From Prevotella sp. UBA2850 (GTDB taxonomy: Bacteria; Bacteroidota; Bacteroidia; Bacteroidales; Bacteroidaceae), in assembly GCA_002350805.1 (NCBI GenBank), contig DEFO01000025.1:3690-19089 (forward strand): 15,400 nt of DNA, in the 5' to 3' direction. Shown here piece by piece: positions 6,714 to 13,707 of the stretch. The notes beneath the pieces are model-generated. The model saw only the letters and a list, made by a program, of their open reading frames with translations, was not told the DNA's origin and ran no database searches. Position 1 is the first letter of the stretch. Every line of letters starts with the position of its first letter. Both the position numbers and the translations under genes were made by a program.

Positions 6714-9110
6714 TCACTCCGTCTTGATGCTATTGATGGGATTCTCGTTGGCAGTGCGCCAGCTCTGGATGATGACGGTGGTCATCGTGATGACGCCCAC
6801 CATGAGCAAACTGAGCGGGAATATCCACCAGTAGACTGGCGTGCGCTCGGCGAAGTTCTCCAACCACTGACGGCCGAGATACCACGCTATAGGAGCGGCA
6901 ACGATGAAACTGACTGCGATCAGCCAGGTATAGTGGCGACAGAACATCAGCAGAATCTCCTTTGTAGAAGAGCCAAACACCTTGCGGATGCCAATCTCCT
7001 TGCGGCGATACTCCGTCTCGAACATGGTCATGCAGAACACACCGATGAGAGCAATGATAAGACAGATGGCGGAAAACCATCCCACCTGCTGAATGAAGCG
7101 GAACTCTTCTTGATAAAGATCCTCCAGTTTCTGGTCGAGAAACTTGGCCTCCACCTGTTCACCACTGCCCATTCTGGTCAGTATATCGCTGATCTGCCGG
7201 CGGAGATTGACCTTGTCAATACCCGCAGCGACACGGATGTTGACAATGCCCAGCCGGTCGCCCCACTCCTTGAATGACTCGCCCATAATAACGAAAGCCA
7301 ACGGCTCCTGATGACGGTCCTTGCGAGTGGACGCATATCGGATGTCCTCGCAGACGCCGATGACGGGGAAGTCATTGTCCAACAGCTTTTTGTCCATCTC
7401 TACCCAGGGCCACTGACGGCGGGCCGCCTCGTTGATGATGTAGCAGTCGCCGTCGTGCTCTGTGAAGTCGCGGCCCTCTATGACCTTGATGCCCATGGTG
7501 CGAAGGTAGTGCCAGTCGACGGGCATACTGGTGAACGTGATTCGATGGTCATTATCACCACGTCCCCACCCCATGTAGTCATCTTGCAAGCCCAGCACAA
7601 AGTTGGAGAAACTGACATCAGCGACGCCGCTCTGTTGCAACAATTCAGCCCGGATGGCATCTTTCTTGCCGAAATGCTCTTCGGTGAGTTGTGCGTAGAT
7701 GACCTCGTCCTTGTCGAAACCGTAGTCGCTCTGGTAGATGTAGCGGCTCTGCATGAGCAGAATGCTGATATAGGTCACCATGAGCAGGGCTATGCCCAGT
7801 TGCAGCGCAACGAGCACGGAGCGCAATTTGCGTCCCTTAGGGGTCAGCCCGAACGAGCCCTTTAGTACTAATGCTGGCTGAAACGACGTGACGAAGAATG
7901 CAGGATAAACACCAGCCACAATACCCACTGCGACAGCCAGCAGCATCATGACTGCCAGAAGGACGGTATGGTCGCCGAGGGCTGTTGAGCCTAACAATAG
8001 TTCCGACGGCTCTTTGCCAATGACGGCACATGCGATCAATGCCACTCCACAGGCCACTAATGCCGTCAGCACCGTCTCGGCAATGATTCTTATTCGCAGT
8101 GTTGCCAGCCCCTCGCCCAGTACACGACGGGTGTTCACGCTCTTGATGCGCATAGGACTCTCGGCCAAGACGAAATTCAGGAAGTTGATGGCAGCAATGA
8201 CAATGACCAAAGCACAGGCCAGCTCCAGGATAAAGAGCATGGCGGGATTACCCTTGTCTTCGCTGGAGACACCTGAGAAATAGGTGTCGCTGATGGGCGT
8301 CAGCCGATAGCCCTGACTGTCGAACTGCCTGTCGAACATGGCACGCACCTCTTTCTCCTGGCCTTCGTTGACCTCTCCGGCTGCAAGTGCTCCGCCCCAC
8401 TGTTGCTTCCACATCAGTTCCTTGAACTGTTTGGAGAAGCCCTGCATCATCGCCTCGGCGTCGACGCCCTCACGCAGTTTTACGTAGGCATTATAGCTCC
8501 ACTCACCCCAGTCCTGAAGGTTGTTTTGCGTAGCATAGAGCACGTGGTTCTTCAGTGAGCAGTTGTCTGGGAAGTCTTCATAGACACCGCGGATGGTCAG
8601 CGTGTCCGTCTTCGAGTACAGCGGCTGTCCGGCCACATCCGTGCGCCCGAATAGCTTCTTGGCCAGTGATGCCGGTATGATGAGTGTTCGGTCGCTATAT
8701 TCGTCCCAACTCAGTTTTCCGTCGAGACACCGCGCGGAGATGGCTCCGAAGGGTGTCAGGTTAGAGCCTACGCATGAATGCTGCACCACACTCTCACCAA
8801 TCTGGAACTCGCGCGTCTGCCCCCAAGTGGCCAGTTCGGTCATCGCCTCTACCTGTGGCATCTCTGCCAGGATGGCATTCACAGGCCGGTTGCAATTGAT
8901 GTCCCACGGAGAGTCTGTCCCCATCTTCGCCTCAAATCGGAACACGCGTTCACCATCAGGGATGCTCGCATTATAAGAGCGGTTATACACCACCTGCGTC
9001 ATCAGCAGGTAGAAGGCAGCGAAGGCCACCACGAGCCCCAGGAAGTTCAGCGCCGTCGCCGTCTTGAAGCGGCGCGCCATGTAAAGCATGTTTCTTAATA
9101 TGTCAATCAT
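6714..9110 (-). CDS. FtsX/MacB-type ABC transporter permease (permease 2)
   Basis: A 798-residue inner-membrane permease with the same eight-TM layout as permease 1: TM at about 20-40, a periplasmic domain to about 288, TMs at 290-315, 343-365, 383-407 and 429-452, a second periplasmic domain, then TMs at 675-698, 727-747 and 760-781. The loop YRRKEIGIRKVFGSS at 701-715 corresponds to RKKEIAIRKVMGS of permease 1, and PALVLKGSF at 412-420 is the usual family motif after the first FtsX module. It starts 31 nt after the stop of the adaptor gene and has no separate promoter, so it is the third gene of the tolC-hlyD-permease operon. With the adaptor and outer-membrane channel it suggests a MacAB-TolC-like export machine. 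The ATP-hydrolysing subunit is not in the window. The substrate is unknown. Confidence 0.92.
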   Translation of the reverse strand: MIDILRNMLYMARRFKTATALNFLGLVVAFAAFYLLMTQVVYNRSYNASIPDGERVFRFEAKMGTDSPWDINCNRPVNAILAEMPQVEAMTELATWGQTREFQIGESVVQHSCVGSNLTPFGAISARCLDGKLSWDEYSDRTLIIPASLAKKLFGRTDVAGQPLYSKTDTLTIRGVYEDFPDNCSLKNHVLYATQNNLQDWGEWSYNAYVKLREGVDAEAMMQGFSKQFKELMWKQQWGGALAAGEVNEGQEKEVRAMFDRQFDSQGYRLTPISDTYFSGVSSEDKGNPAMLFILELACALVIVIAAINFLNFVLAESPMRIKSVNTRRVLGEGLATLRIRIIAETVLTALVACGVALIACAVIGKEPSELLLGSTALGDHTVLLAVMMLLAVAVGIVAGVYPAFFVTSFQPALVLKGSFGLTPKGRKLRSVLVALQLGIALLMVTYISILLMQSRYIYQSDYGFDKDEVIYAQLTEEHFGKKDAIRAELLQQSGVADVSFSNFVLGLQDDYMGWGRGDNDHRITFTSMPVDWHYLRTMGIKVIEGRDFTEHDGDCYIINEAARRQWPWVEMDKKLLDNDFPVIGVCEDIRYASTRKDRHQEPLAFVIMGESFKEWGDRLGIVNIRVAAGIDKVNLRRQISDILTRMGSGEQVEAKFLDQKLEDLYQEEFRFIQQVGWFSAICLIIALIGVFCMTMFETEYRRKEIGIRKVFGSSTKEILLMFCRHYTWLIAVSFIVAAPIAWYLGRQWLENFAERTPVYWWIFPLSLLMVGVITMTTVIIQSWRTANENPINSIKTE

Positions 9111-9141
9111 GTACGAAAAAATATTTAATAGTTTTCAATTG

Positions 9142-10395
9142 TCATTTCAGTACCAGCACCTCGTTGTCCTTGAACGCTTCGTAGCCGCTGGTGATGACGC
9201 GTTCGCCAGGCTCCAGGCCTTCAAGCACTTCGTAATACTGAGGGTTCTGACGACCAATACGGACATTTCGGCGATAGGCTTTCGTACCACTTTTGTCGAG
9301 CACGAATATCCACTGTCCGCCCGTGGTCTGGAAGAAGGTGCCGCGCGGGATGAGCACGGCCTGCTCGGGCTGGCCCAGTTCGAGGTCGATGTAGTAGGTC
9401 TGGCCTGTGCGGATGTTTTCCGGACGCTCGCCACGGAAGATGAAGTCGCAGCGGAACTTACCCTCGCGCACTTCGGGATAGACCTTGCGCACCTGCAGCT
9501 GGTATTGCTTGTCGCCACGGGTGAAGGTGGCGGTGAGCCCTTGGCGCACGCGGTCGATGTAGTGCTCATCTATCTGGGCCTGCACCTTATAGTCGGAGAG
9601 GTCGTTCAGCTGTCCAATCTTCTGACCGGGCTGGATGCTCTGGCCCAACTCCACATCGAGCAGGCCCAGTTCGCCATCAATGGCCGAGCGCACCTCCAGT
9701 TTGTCTTTACGCTGACGGACTAGTACGACGTTGCGGCGCATGTTTTGCAGGTTGTCCTCCATCTGATCCATCTGAACGGTGCGGTAGATGCTGTCCTGTT
9801 TCAGGCGTTTGCTTACCAAAGAACGCTTCTTGGCCGACAGTTGGTAGTCTTCTTGCGACTGTACATAGTCTTCACGGCTGATGAGTTTCTCACGGAACAG
9901 CCGTTTGTTCTGTTCAAAGGTGCGCTGCTTGCGCTGCGTGTCCATATCGAGTTGTGCCTGTTCCGTCTGGTTGTTCAGGCGGTCTTGCTGCATGGCCACC
10001 TGTGTATTGCGCAGCAGGTTCTGCTTTTCGGCCAGTTCGGCTTCGGCATTCAGAATCTGCAGGTCGAGGTTCGAGTTGGAAAGGCGCACGATGACATCGC
10101 CTTTCTTGACGTGGGCTCCCTCCTCGGCCACCTTCTCCATCACGATGCCACCCTCTTCGGGCGATATCTGTACCACCTGGATGGGCAGCACCTGTCCGTT
10201 GGTACGCACATAGTCCTTAAACTCGGCCTGTTGCACTTCGCTGACGGTCAGTTCGTCCTTGTTGACTTTCAGCGTTGAGGCATGACTGCCAAACACGAGC
10301 CAGCAGCCAACAGCTAATACCAGGCACGCAACACCCATATACGGCCAATACTTCATCAGCCTTTGTGTCTTTGTCTTTTCTATCACTCTGTCCAT
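9142..10395 (-). CDS. HlyD/RND-type periplasmic adaptor (membrane fusion protein)
   Basis: A 417-residue adaptor linking an inner-membrane transporter to an outer-membrane channel. One N-terminal TM lies at about 19-35. A biotinyl/lipoyl-like half motif follows (about 75-108, with EEGAHVKKGDVIVRL), then a long Gln/Glu/Lys-rich coiled-coil hairpin (about 112-235, including LISREDYVQSQEDYQ). The second lipoyl half (about 236-265, GQSIQPGQKIGQL) and beta-barrel and membrane-proximal domains follow (about 268-417, with VLIPRGTFF and GLEPGERVITSG). The order is that of MacA/HlyD-family proteins. The ATG at 10393-10395 lies 20 nt after the tolC stop, within a tandem repeat, so the two are probably cotranscribed. 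It ends with TGA at 9142-9144. Confidence 0.93.
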   Translation of the reverse strand: MDRVIEKTKTQRLMKYWPYMGVACLVLAVGCWLVFGSHASTLKVNKDELTVSEVQQAEFKDYVRTNGQVLPIQVVQISPEEGGIVMEKVAEEGAHVKKGDVIVRLSNSNLDLQILNAEAELAEKQNLLRNTQVAMQQDRLNNQTEQAQLDMDTQRKQRTFEQNKRLFREKLISREDYVQSQEDYQLSAKKRSLVSKRLKQDSIYRTVQMDQMEDNLQNMRRNVVLVRQRKDKLEVRSAIDGELGLLDVELGQSIQPGQKIGQLNDLSDYKVQAQIDEHYIDRVRQGLTATFTRGDKQYQLQVRKVYPEVREGKFRCDFIFRGERPENIRTGQTYYIDLELGQPEQAVLIPRGTFFQTTGGQWIFVLDKSGTKAYRRNVRIGRQNPQYYEVLEGLEPGERVITSGYEAFKDNEVLVLK

Positions 10396-10396
10396 A

Positions 10397-10416
10397 TCGT
10401 TTAACTTCGTTTAACT
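10397..10416 (-). repeat. 10-bp tandem duplication at the tolC-hlyD junction
   Basis: TCGTTTAACT occurs twice in direct succession (10397-10406 and 10407-10416). The repeat runs from the first base read of the tolC stop codon to just before the hlyD ATG and makes up nearly the whole intergenic spacer. A nearby 12-bp sequence TCCATATCGTTT also occurs twice (10391-10402 and 10466-10477), the second copy being inside the tolC C-terminal codons. Confidence 0.6.
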
Positions 10417-11780
10417 CATTCGCGACTCGGAATAGCCGGAGTAAACTCCTCTCTCCGCTCGCTGCTCCATATCGTTTCTCCTCTATAATATCTTACTAAT
10501 TGTTCTTTTACGATGGTCATCAGGCGGCATTGCAACAATGTTGCTTTTGAATTCATCAGTTGTGCCGAAGAGGTTCGCAGGTCGATGGCCGTTGAGAGTC
10601 CTTCCTCAAACTGACGTTTCGTCAACTGATAAGCCAGACTGTCGGCTTCCACCTTGCGGGTCATCTGCTCGGTCTGTTTCAGATATCCCTGCCAGTCCTG
10701 CCAGGCCTCCCGGCTCAGTTTCACCAGTTCCAACTGCTTCTGCTCGTAGTTTTCGCAGGCTATCCGGTAGTTGTTCTTGGCACGACGGATGTTAGTGATG
10801 GTCTGCAGGCGGTTGAACAGGGGAATGGTGAGAGTTGCACCGACATACTCACCCATGTTGTTCTTGAACTGCGTGTGGAAAGCCTGTCCGGCAGCAGAAT
10901 GCAGCGTGTGATAGTAAGTGGTGTTCAGGCCCGCGCTCAACGAGAGAGTAGGGTAGAGGGCTGCACGGGCCTGACGCCACTCATGTCGGCTGGCTTGCAT
11001 CTGATAGCGGACTGCTTCCAATTCAGAGTGGAACGCCGGCAGAGGTGTTATTGCTGCCGCTGTCGCTGCTGAACTATTGTCAGAGGAGTCGGTCAACTCA
11101 GAACAGTCTATTTTGATTTCCATATCATCAGACAGTGCCATTTCCTTTTTCAGTTCGAGCATGGCCGATGCGTAGAGATTCTGCTGTCGCGTCAGTTCGT
11201 AGTCGGCCTCTGCCTTTTGTGCCTCTACCTGAGCCACATCGGCACTGCTCTTGCGCCCCACCTCTTCAAATAGTCGGGTCTGACGGAGCAGCAGTTCGGT
11301 CTCTCGCACTTTCTCGTCGGCCATTTTTACCAATCCTGCATAATAAGCGACATTCGTATAGGCCTGCATCACGTTCAGAGCCGTCTGATTCTGCATTTGC
11401 CGAAGAGTAGACAGTCCCATCATCGTGCTGGCTTTGGCTGCCTGCAGTGCGTGGATGCGACTGAATCCGTCGAAGACCGGCAGTGAGGCCTGCAGCGTGT
11501 AGCCATTGTAGAATGTGCTCACATCGGTGTAGCCGTTGGTCTCAGGGTCAATAGCTCGTCCGAAATTGTATTGGGCACCGATGCTGGCAGACAGCATGGG
11601 GAGAAAGTTGCCTATTGCTCCCTTCTTGGTTGCTTTATAATTGTCGAGTTGCAGTTCGGCACGTTTCACTTCGTGGTTGTGCTCCACAGCGTATTGCATA
11701 CACTGTTGCATCGTCCATGAAGACTGTGCTGCAGATGTGTTGACTGCAAGAGTGAGGCATAGGATGAATGCTTGTTTCAT
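10416..11780 (-). CDS. TolC-family outer-membrane efflux channel
   Basis: A 454-residue outer-membrane channel protein. The signal peptide MKQAFILCLTLAVNTSAAQS is followed by the typical TolC start WTMQQCMQYAVEHNHEVKRAELQLDN. Two repeated alpha-helical/beta modules follow, including NFLPMLSASIGAQYNFG and YTLQASLPVFDGF in the first and ALYPTLSLSAGLNTTYY and ATLTIPLFNRL in the second. Most of the rest is coiled-coil. The frame can be read up to 11849, but those codons are upstream of the -7 box at 11807-11814; the Met at 11804 is also too close to be in the transcript. The ATG at 11780 is therefore used. After YYRGETIW there is an unusual polar tail (about 16 residues, SSERREEFTPAIPSRE). It is the first gene of the export operon, with a two-part operator upstream. 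Confidence 0.9.
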   Translation of the reverse strand: MKQAFILCLTLAVNTSAAQSSWTMQQCMQYAVEHNHEVKRAELQLDNYKATKKGAIGNFLPMLSASIGAQYNFGRAIDPETNGYTDVSTFYNGYTLQASLPVFDGFSRIHALQAAKASTMMGLSTLRQMQNQTALNVMQAYTNVAYYAGLVKMADEKVRETELLLRQTRLFEEVGRKSSADVAQVEAQKAEADYELTRQQNLYASAMLELKKEMALSDDMEIKIDCSELTDSSDNSSAATAAAITPLPAFHSELEAVRYQMQASRHEWRQARAALYPTLSLSAGLNTTYYHTLHSAAGQAFHTQFKNNMGEYVGATLTIPLFNRLQTITNIRRAKNNYRIACENYEQKQLELVKLSREAWQDWQGYLKQTEQMTRKVEADSLAYQLTKRQFEEGLSTAIDLRTSSAQLMNSKATLLQCRLMTIVKEQLVRYYRGETIWSSERREEFTPAIPSRE

Positions 11781-11806
11781 ACTCGTTCGTTTTACTTTTC
11801 GCATGG

Positions 11807-11814
11807 CAAAGTTA
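11807..11814 (-). promoter_or_regulatory. -7 box of the tolC-hlyD-permease operon
   Basis: On the minus strand this reads TAACTTTG, matching TAnnTTTG, and gives a leader of about 20 nt before the ATG at 11780. No TTG or TTTG is seen at the expected -33 position near 11835, which fits an activator-dependent promoter. The operator palindrome begins 50 nt upstream, as at permease 1. Confidence 0.6.
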
Positions 11815-11864
11815 TTGCTTTTTGTCTTTACTGCCATAGGTTTTAACACAGTCAGGCGCAGAAC

Positions 11865-11902
11865 GTCTAATTTTTAGACACCTCTTCGTATGATTTTTAG
11901 AC
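11865..11902. promoter_or_regulatory. Two-part operator in the tolC/response-regulator divergent region
   Basis: A perfect palindrome GTCTAA-TTT-TTAGAC (11865-11879) is followed by GTATGA-TTT-TTAGAC (11888-11902), with centres 23 bp apart, as at 5450-5487. The palindrome is 50 nt from the tolC -7 box. The half-degenerate copy ends 10 nt before the -7 box of the response-regulator gene, covering its -33 region. This geometry suggests activation of tolC and autoregulation, probably repression, of the regulator. Confidence 0.75.
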
Positions 11903-11912
11903 AGATTGTTCG

Positions 11913-11920
11913 TACCTTTG
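11913..11920 (+). promoter_or_regulatory. -7 box of the response regulator-kinase operon
   Basis: TACCTTTG matches the Bacteroidetes -7 consensus. There is no TTTG at the -33 position; that stretch is occupied by the operator half-site instead. The predicted leader before the ATG at 12000 is about 70 nt. Confidence 0.62.
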
Positions 11921-11999
11921 CAAATGAAACCTGCGAGTCAAGGTTGCAACCCGACACGATAAGAGTTCTTTGCATCCGACTTGCACAAGACTTGACAGC

Positions 12000-12527
12000 A
12001 TGAAACAATACGGCACTATACTTATCGTTGACGACAATGCGTCTATCCTGACCGCCATGCGCTATCTGTTGGATGGCATCTTTGAGCGTATATTGATGTT
12101 AGAACAGCCCGACGACATTCTGAAACTGATGGCTCAGGAAGACGTTGACATCGTTTTGCTCGACATGAATTTTACCCTGGGGGTGAATACAGGACAGGAA
12201 GGCTTGTTCTGGCTCAGAGCCATACGCAAGCAGCATCCGCAGACACCTGTTGTGCTACTGACAGCCTATGCAGATGTCTCTTTGGCTGTGCGTGGATTAA
12301 AGAGCGGTGCTGCCGATTTCATTGCTAAACCCTGGGACAACGATGAACTGCTGCGCAAACTGAAAGATGTTCTTGATATGCAAAACGAGATTGTGACTCT
12401 TGATGAGATGGAGAAAGAACACATCCGCCGTACCATCGACCATTGTCATGGCAATCTCACGCAGGCTGCCGAGTTGCTAGGCATCACCCGCCAGACACTT
12501 TATAACAAAATGAAACGACTTGAGTGA
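12000..12527 (+). CDS. Response regulator: receiver plus Fis-type HTH, no AAA+ domain
   Basis: A 175-residue cytoplasmic DNA-binding response regulator. The receiver domain (about 5-120) has the acidic pair D11/D12, phospho-acceptor D55 in LLDMN, T88 in LLTAY and K110 in AKPW. A short linker leads to a Fis/NtrC-type helix-turn-helix (about 138-174; GNLTQAAELLGITRQTLYNK). The sigma-54-activating AAA+ ATPase normally between these two parts in NtrC relatives is missing, giving a RegA/PrrA/ActR-like layout. An upstream TTG at 11970 would add ten residues before the conserved start, so the ATG at 12000 is used. It is followed 31 nt later by the kinase gene and preceded by a promoter overlapped by its presumed own operator. 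The likely targets are the tolC operon, permease 1 and itself. Confidence 0.92.
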   Translation: MKQYGTILIVDDNASILTAMRYLLDGIFERILMLEQPDDILKLMAQEDVDIVLLDMNFTLGVNTGQEGLFWLRAIRKQHPQTPVVLLTAYADVSLAVRGLKSGAADFIAKPWDNDELLRKLKDVLDMQNEIVTLDEMEKEHIRRTIDHCHGNLTQAAELLGITRQTLYNKMKRLE

Positions 12528-12555
12528 GTTGAGAACTGAGAGTTGAAAATTGAGA
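12528..12555 (+). repeat. 14-bp tandem repeat between regulator and kinase genes
   Basis: GTTGAGAACTGAGA (12528-12541) is followed directly by GTTGAAAATTGAGA (12542-12555), 12/14 identical. It fills nearly all of the 31-nt gap between the regulator stop and the kinase ATG. Confidence 0.6.
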
Positions 12556-12558
12556 TAT

Positions 12559-13461
12559 ATGATTACCTTGTGTATAATTATAGGTATAGTGGTTGTCGTG
12601 GCAGGACTGTGGTTTGTTCGCCATCAGCGGAAACTTGGTCTGCGTGCTCATCTGATGCAAGAGGCTATGCGCAATCACGACTTTACCTTCAGGCTGCCTA
12701 CGAGCGGACTGCTGCCCGGTGAGCGGGCCATGCAAGAAACGCTGAATCAGCTGGGAGATACCATCCGTCAGCAGGTGAATCAGAACGAAGTGGAATCGTG
12801 GGAACGGCTAACCAGAGTGCTGACCCATGAGATCATGAATGCCACAGCACCTATCACCAGCATCAGCCAGTCGCTTCTGAAACGAGCAGACGTGAAGGAT
12901 ACAGCGCTTGAAAGCGGCATCCAAGCCATCAACGACACCTCACAGCATTTGAGCGATTTCGTGGTCAACTATCGCAAGATGTCGGAGTTGGAAAAGCCTG
13001 TGGTGAAAGAAGTTGAACTGCAGCAAGAGATTGCATACGTCAGCAACGCGTATCCACAACTGGTGTGGGAGATCAGCGTATCTGCTGGTATGAAAGTATT
13101 CGCCGATGCCAGCATGTTGCGCCAGATACTGATGAATATCGTGAAGAATGCCATTGAGGCCCATGCCAAGAGAATGGTCATCGAGGCAAGTCAGGAAACA
13201 CTCGTGATTGGCAACGACGGACAGCCCATACCAGCTGAGAACCGACAGTCGCTGTTCGTTCCTTTCTTCACCACTAAAAGAAACGGTCACGGTGTCGGCT
13301 TGTCACTAAGCCGGAGAATGATGATTCAGCAAGGAGGTATGCTTGATATGGCAGACACTCCGCTGCAAGGATGCCATACTGCTTTCTTACTGACTTTTCC
13401 CCCTTTTCCTGCCCATTCGCATGGGGAAAAGATAAATAGAAAGCTAAAAAACATTAAATAA
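12559..13461 (+). CDS. Small sensor histidine kinase with one N-terminal TM
   Basis: A 300-residue kinase, the probable partner of the regulator upstream. One hydrophobic segment (about 2-20) is followed directly by cytoplasmic sequence with no periplasmic sensor domain. The dimerisation/phospho-acceptor helix contains LTHEIMNATAPI with H90. The ATPase domain has the N-box NIVKNAIEA (193-201), G1 IGNDGQPI (217-224), F-box FVPFFTTK (233-240) and G2 GHGVGLSLSRRMM (243-255). The frame can be read from a TTG at 12550, but the ATG at 12559 starts immediately before the membrane segment. The last about 20 residues (PPFPAHSHGEKINRKLKNIK) extend past the normal end of the fold and are Pro/His/Lys-rich. 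With no visible input domain, the signal is probably sensed in the membrane or through a partner such as a permease; this is inference. Confidence 0.92.
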   Translation: MITLCIIIGIVVVVAGLWFVRHQRKLGLRAHLMQEAMRNHDFTFRLPTSGLLPGERAMQETLNQLGDTIRQQVNQNEVESWERLTRVLTHEIMNATAPITSISQSLLKRADVKDTALESGIQAINDTSQHLSDFVVNYRKMSELEKPVVKEVELQQEIAYVSNAYPQLVWEISVSAGMKVFADASMLRQILMNIVKNAIEAHAKRMVIEASQETLVIGNDGQPIPAENRQSLFVPFFTTKRNGHGVGLSLSRRMMIQQGGMLDMADTPLQGCHTAFLLTFPPFPAHSHGEKINRKLKNIK

Positions 13462-13484
13462 TGTTATGTTCGAGGTATTATAAC

Positions 13485-13515
13485 TTGTGTATTACAATAA
13501 TAATGTGTACCTTTG
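13485..13515 (+). promoter_or_regulatory. Promoter of the ribosomal-protein operon
   Basis: TTG (13485-13487), a 20-nt spacer and TACCTTTG (13508-13515) match the Bacteroidetes promoter well. It begins 24 nt after the kinase stop codon. It places the transcription start near 13521 and gives a leader of about 185 nt before rplC. Confidence 0.72.
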
Positions 13516-13520
13516 CAGCC

Positions 13521-13707
13521 GCTAAGTTGAGTATTGCGCTGGCTCTCAAGCTATCAATACACTGATAAAGAGCGACTTAACCTTCAAATGCGAAGAAGTG
13601 GGCGTTTCTTTTTTAAGTGTTTTTGTGTGTGAAAAGAGAAGCGTGGTAGCACTTAAAAAAGAAACCAAAATTACATTTTATACATTTATTTAAATTTTAA
13701 AACTGAA
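13521..13707 (+). promoter_or_regulatory. Structured 5' leader of rplC
   Basis: An untranslated leader with several dyads. GTATTG (13531-13536) pairs with CAATAC (13555-13560), enclosed by TAAGT (13523-13527) and ACTTA (13575-13579). Further on, a perfect 16-bp inverted repeat lies at 13604-13619 and 13650-13665. Just before rplC the leader is AT-rich with no clear Shine-Dalgarno. I infer a ribosomal-protein regulatory leader, but it is not an S10-leader match that I can name. Confidence 0.5.
13604..13665 (+). repeat. Perfect 16-bp inverted repeat in the rplC leader
   Basis: GTTTCTTTTTTAAGTG (13604-13619) and CACTTAAAAAAGAAAC (13650-13665) are exact reverse complements around a 30-nt loop. 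The left arm can also form a weak alternative hairpin with AAGAA at 13593-13597, followed by a T-run. That leaves room for a switch between two structures, though the alternative is only 5-7 bp. Confidence 0.65.

Noticed and set aside
9745..10278. Plus-strand frame of 177 residues
   Set aside because: It is the antisense shadow of the coiled-coil region of the adaptor gene; Gln/Glu/Leu-rich codons leave the opposite strand open.
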